Below, piece after piece: positions 60,330-64,000 of a stretch of DNA of 64,000 bases (the first letter of the stretch is position 1; every line of letters begins with the position of its first letter). Position numbers and translations under genes: made by a program. The notes under the pieces are model-generated. The model was not told where the DNA came from. It saw only the letters and a program-made list of their open reading frames with translations, and ran no database searches. Source of the DNA: Aliidongia dinghuensis (GTDB lineage Bacteria > Pseudomonadota > Alphaproteobacteria > ATCC43930 > CGMCC-115725); assembly GCF_014643535.1 (NCBI RefSeq), contig NZ_BMJQ01000020.1, positions 1 to 64,000 on the forward strand. Reading direction: 5' to 3'.

Positions 60330-60441
60330 ATGACATCAATTTCCGCACATCTATTGCTGAATACTCGGCATTGATGCGCATTTTATCAAGCAAGAAGATC
60401 GGCCACGGCAGGCGTAATGCCGCGTAGCAGGGAGGAATGGG

Positions 60442-61941
<1,500 letters not shown>

Positions 61942-61949
61942 GTGGCACT

Positions 61950-61979
61950 GTTCCGGGTCGCTTCGCGGCGGCCCGGAAC
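61950..61979 (+). terminator. probable terminator after mmsA
   Basis: GTTCCGGG and CCCGGAAC form an 8-bp perfect stem around a 14-base loop that can pair further, 9 bp after the mmsA stop and followed by GTCTCATTT. It also lies between convergent genes. Confidence 0.55.
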
Positions 61980-62073
61980 GTCTCATTTCGGAAGCGGAAA
62001 GGTCGCTTTCAGGGGGGGGATCGTCGCCTCTGTGGAGTGGCGCCCGCCAAGGTCCTGACGCGCAGGGACTTCG

Positions 62074-63183
62074 TCAGGCCACCGGCGATCCGTGTCGAAC
62101 GATCGGCTTGATCGTGCAGCCGCTTTCCGAATCCACGACTGCCTGGTTGATGTCGTCGAAATCGTAGAAGCGGACGAGGCGGTCGAACGGAAATTCGCCG
62201 CGGCGATGGAGCTCGATCAGATAGGGAATAAACAGGTCCGGCCGGCTGTCGCCCTCGACGATGCCCCGGATATGGCGGCCGCCACTCAGGAGATGGGTGA
62301 GATCGGCACTGAGCCGCGCGCCGGCCGGCGACGCGCCGACGATGCCGCAGGCGCCGCGTGGTGCCAGCACGCTCACCGCCTGCTCGATCACGGCCGGCAC
62401 GCCGGTCGCGTCGATCGCGAAATCGACGCCGCAGCCGGTGAGTTCGAGGATCCGGGCGGCCGCATCCGAACCGCCGGCAATCAGGTCCGTCGCCCCCAGT
62501 TCCTGGGCGAGATCCAGCCGGCCCGGGTGCAGGTCGATCGCGATGATCCGGGCAGCGCCGACGATGCGCGCCGCCATGACGGCGCTGAGGCCGACCGAGC
62601 CCAGGCCGAACACGGCAAGGCTCTGCCCCGCCCCGACCTTGAGCGCGTTCATGACCGCGCCGGCGCCGGTCTGCAGGCCGCAGGCAAGCGGCCCCAGGAG
62701 CTCGAGCGGCGCCTCCTTCGGCACCGGCACGACATTGCGCTCGTGGCAGAGCGCATGGCTCGCGAAGGATGACTGGCCGAAGATGTTGCCGTGGATCGTC
62801 TCGTCCCGGCGCGACAGGCCGCTGCTGCCGTCGGGCCGAGCGCCCAGGAAGTTCCGGCCGAAGAAATCATGGCAATAGGCCTCGGCTTCCGCCTGGCAGC
62901 TCGGGCATTCGCCGCACGAATTGAAGCTCATCACGACCGGGTCGCCCGGCGCGACCTTGGTGACGCCGGCACCGACGCGCTCGACGATGCCGGCACCCTC
63001 GTGGCCCAGCACGACCGGCTGCGGCACCGGCAGATGCTGGTCGCGCATCACCATGTCCGTGTGACACACGCCCGTCGCCACCACGCGGACCAGCACCTCG
63101 CCTGGCCGCGGCTCCTCGAGCTCGAGCAGCTCGACCGAAAAGGGAGCACCGGGCTCACGCGCCACCGCTGCCTTGATCCTCAT
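62074..63183 (-). CDS. zinc-dependent NAD(P) alcohol dehydrogenase
   Basis: A 369-residue medium-chain dehydrogenase. The catalytic-zinc residues are in GVCHTDMVMRD (Cys near 38) and GHEGAGIVE (His near 61); the structural-zinc cysteines are in CGECPSCQAEAEAYC near 92-106; the cofactor motif is GLGSVGLSAVMAARIVGA near 198. The sequence is of the aryl/benzyl alcohol-type branch. It is convergent with mmsA and 52 bp upstream of the acyl-CoA synthetase gene on the same strand, so an alcohol to aldehyde to acyl-CoA route is plausible. Confidence 0.9.
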   Translation of the reverse strand: MRIKAAVAREPGAPFSVELLELEEPRPGEVLVRVVATGVCHTDMVMRDQHLPVPQPVVLGHEGAGIVERVGAGVTKVAPGDPVVMSFNSCGECPSCQAEAEAYCHDFFGRNFLGARPDGSSGLSRRDETIHGNIFGQSSFASHALCHERNVVPVPKEAPLELLGPLACGLQTGAGAVMNALKVGAGQSLAVFGLGSVGLSAVMAARIVGAARIIAIDLHPGRLDLAQELGATDLIAGGSDAAARILELTGCGVDFAIDATGVPAVIEQAVSVLAPRGACGIVGASPAGARLSADLTHLLSGGRHIRGIVEGDSRPDLFIPYLIELHRRGEFPFDRLVRFYDFDDINQAVVDSESGCTIKPIVRHGSPVA

Positions 63184-63235
63184 CGCACCTCCCCTGGGCG
63201 CCGCGTGGAAACGCGGCTGCTTGTTCCTGTCTCGA

Positions 63236-64000
63236 TTATTCGACGGAGATCAGCGCATCGAGCGCCAGCGCGCCCTCTCCGGCCGGAAGCAGCACCACCG
63301 GATTGATGTCGACTTCGGCAACGGCCGGATTGGCCAGCATGAAGGCGCCGAGCCGGGCCGCGATCCGGGCGGCGGCGTCGACGTCGAGCGGCGGGCTGCC
63401 GCGGAAGCCGCGCAGCAGCGCCCCCGCCTTCAGCCGATGGAGCTCTTGGACGATGGCCTCGTGGCTGAGGTCGGGCGGCAGCAGGCGGACGTCGCCCAGC
63501 GCTTCGGCCAGCACGCCACCCAGGCCCACCAGCAGCACCGGCCCCCAATCAGGATCGTTGCGGGCGCCGACGATCAGTTCCGTGCCCTTGCGTCCCATTG
63601 CTTCGACCAGTACGCCGTCGAGCGCCAGTCCGGGCCGCGCGGCGCCGATTGCCCGATGCAGCCGATCCCAGCCCTCGGCGAGCGCCACCGCCGTGGCGAG
63701 GCCCAGCACGACGCCGCCGACGTCGCTCTTGTGCGAGAGGGCCTGCGACTGCGCCTTCAGCGCCACCGGATATCCCACGCGCTCCGCGATCGCCTGCGCC
63801 TCGGCGAGCGTGCCGGCGAGAGCGCCCTCCGGGACGGGAATCCCGAGCGTCTGCAGGATCGCCTTCGCGCGATATTCCGGAATGACGCCGGGCGAGAGCA
63901 CGAGCGGCACCACGGGTTCGACCGGCACCGCCCGCTCCGCCTGCCCGGCGCGAGCAAGGCAGGCGCGGGCCAGGCAGGCGATCGCGGCGAGCGCCCGTTC
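63236..64000 (-). CDS. acyl-CoA synthetase (ADP-forming type), C-terminal part, cut by the window
   Basis: Only the C-terminal part of this gene is in the window; the frame stays open to base 64,000. The visible 255 residues form the ATP-grasp half of acetate-CoA ligase (ADP-forming)-like proteins: PEYRAKAILQTLGIPVPEG, then GYPVALKAQSQALSHKSDVGGV (core ALSHKSDVGGV) and AVAEVDINPVVL near the end. Full-length relatives of about 700 residues also have CoA-binding domains upstream. The gene probably acts with the alcohol dehydrogenase next to it. Confidence 0.82.
   Translation of the reverse strand, partial: ERALAAIACLARACLARAGQAERAVPVEPVVPLVLSPGVIPEYRAKAILQTLGIPVPEGALAGTLAEAQAIAERVGYPVALKAQSQALSHKSDVGGVVLGLATAVALAEGWDRLHRAIGAARPGLALDGVLVEAMGRKGTELIVGARNDPDWGPVLLVGLGGVLAEALGDVRLLPPDLSHEAIVQELHRLKAGALLRGFRGSPPLDVDAAARIAARLGAFMLANPAVAEVDINPVVLLPAGEGALALDALISVE

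Overview
The window is high-GC DNA of an alphaproteobacterium, most likely a Rhodospirillales-type soil or plant-associated organism (the order is inference). The pointers are a FixL/FixJ oxygen-sensing pair, FnrN- and FixK-type Crp/Fnr regulators, a fused NarK, NnrS, and a DUF1476 protein (the alphaproteobacterial zeta-type F1-ATPase inhibitor). Coding density is high and no rRNA, tRNA, transposase or CRISPR array was recognised.

Region 1 (1-16,100) is a nitrate-respiration block. It holds moeA, a DUF4010 membrane protein, a NarR-like Crp/Fnr regulator, and an apparent operon narK(fused)-narG-narH-narJ-narI-parvulin-mobB-nnrS with overlapping or closely spaced genes, followed by the ATPase inhibitor.

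Region 2 (16,100-36,520) is a low-oxygen adaptation block. It holds a flavin reductase, a 2OG-Fe(II) oxygenase, universal stress proteins (three full length, one 68-residue miniature), OmpW, alcohol dehydrogenase, two CBS proteins, cytochrome bd oxidase with its small subunits (cydP-cydA-cydB-cydX-ybgE), a PHA synthase-like hydrolase, a phasin-like protein, FixK-, FixJ-, FixL- and FnrN-type regulators, and pta-ackA. At least eleven TTGAY-N4-RTCAA Fnr/FixK boxes or one-mismatch versions punctuate regions 1 and 2, so most of this DNA reads as one oxygen-controlled regulon that carries its own sensors.

Region 3 (36,560-43,145) is a lysine/2-aminoadipate catabolic cluster: an AmaA-like FAD oxidase, a LysR regulator, HglS (2-oxoadipate to D-2-hydroxyglutarate), AmaB (aminoadipate semialdehyde dehydrogenase), a relic of a class I aminotransferase and a second LysR.

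Region 4 (43,244-56,352) is an onium-compound (betaine or sulfonium) island. It has a GbcA/GbcB-like Rieske demethylase pair, an Lrp regulator divergent from a PatB/MalY C-S lyase-type enzyme, a run TetR-ProC-like-ProX-ProW-ProV, and, facing the other way, a DgcA/StcD-like demethylase followed by two different DMSP-lyase-family proteins (a DddQ-like cupin and a DddP-like M24 protein). This is the best candidate for an undescribed pathway.

Region 5 (56,516-64,000) has an AraC regulator, two short-chain dehydrogenases, a LysR divergent from mmsA (methylmalonate/malonate semialdehyde dehydrogenase), a zinc alcohol dehydrogenase, and an acyl-CoA synthetase (ADP-forming type) cut by the right edge.

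A recurring oddity is short perfect or near-perfect tandem duplications (14-18 bp) that fall on signals: an Fnr box, ribosome binding sites, a signal-peptide cleavage site and a stop codon.
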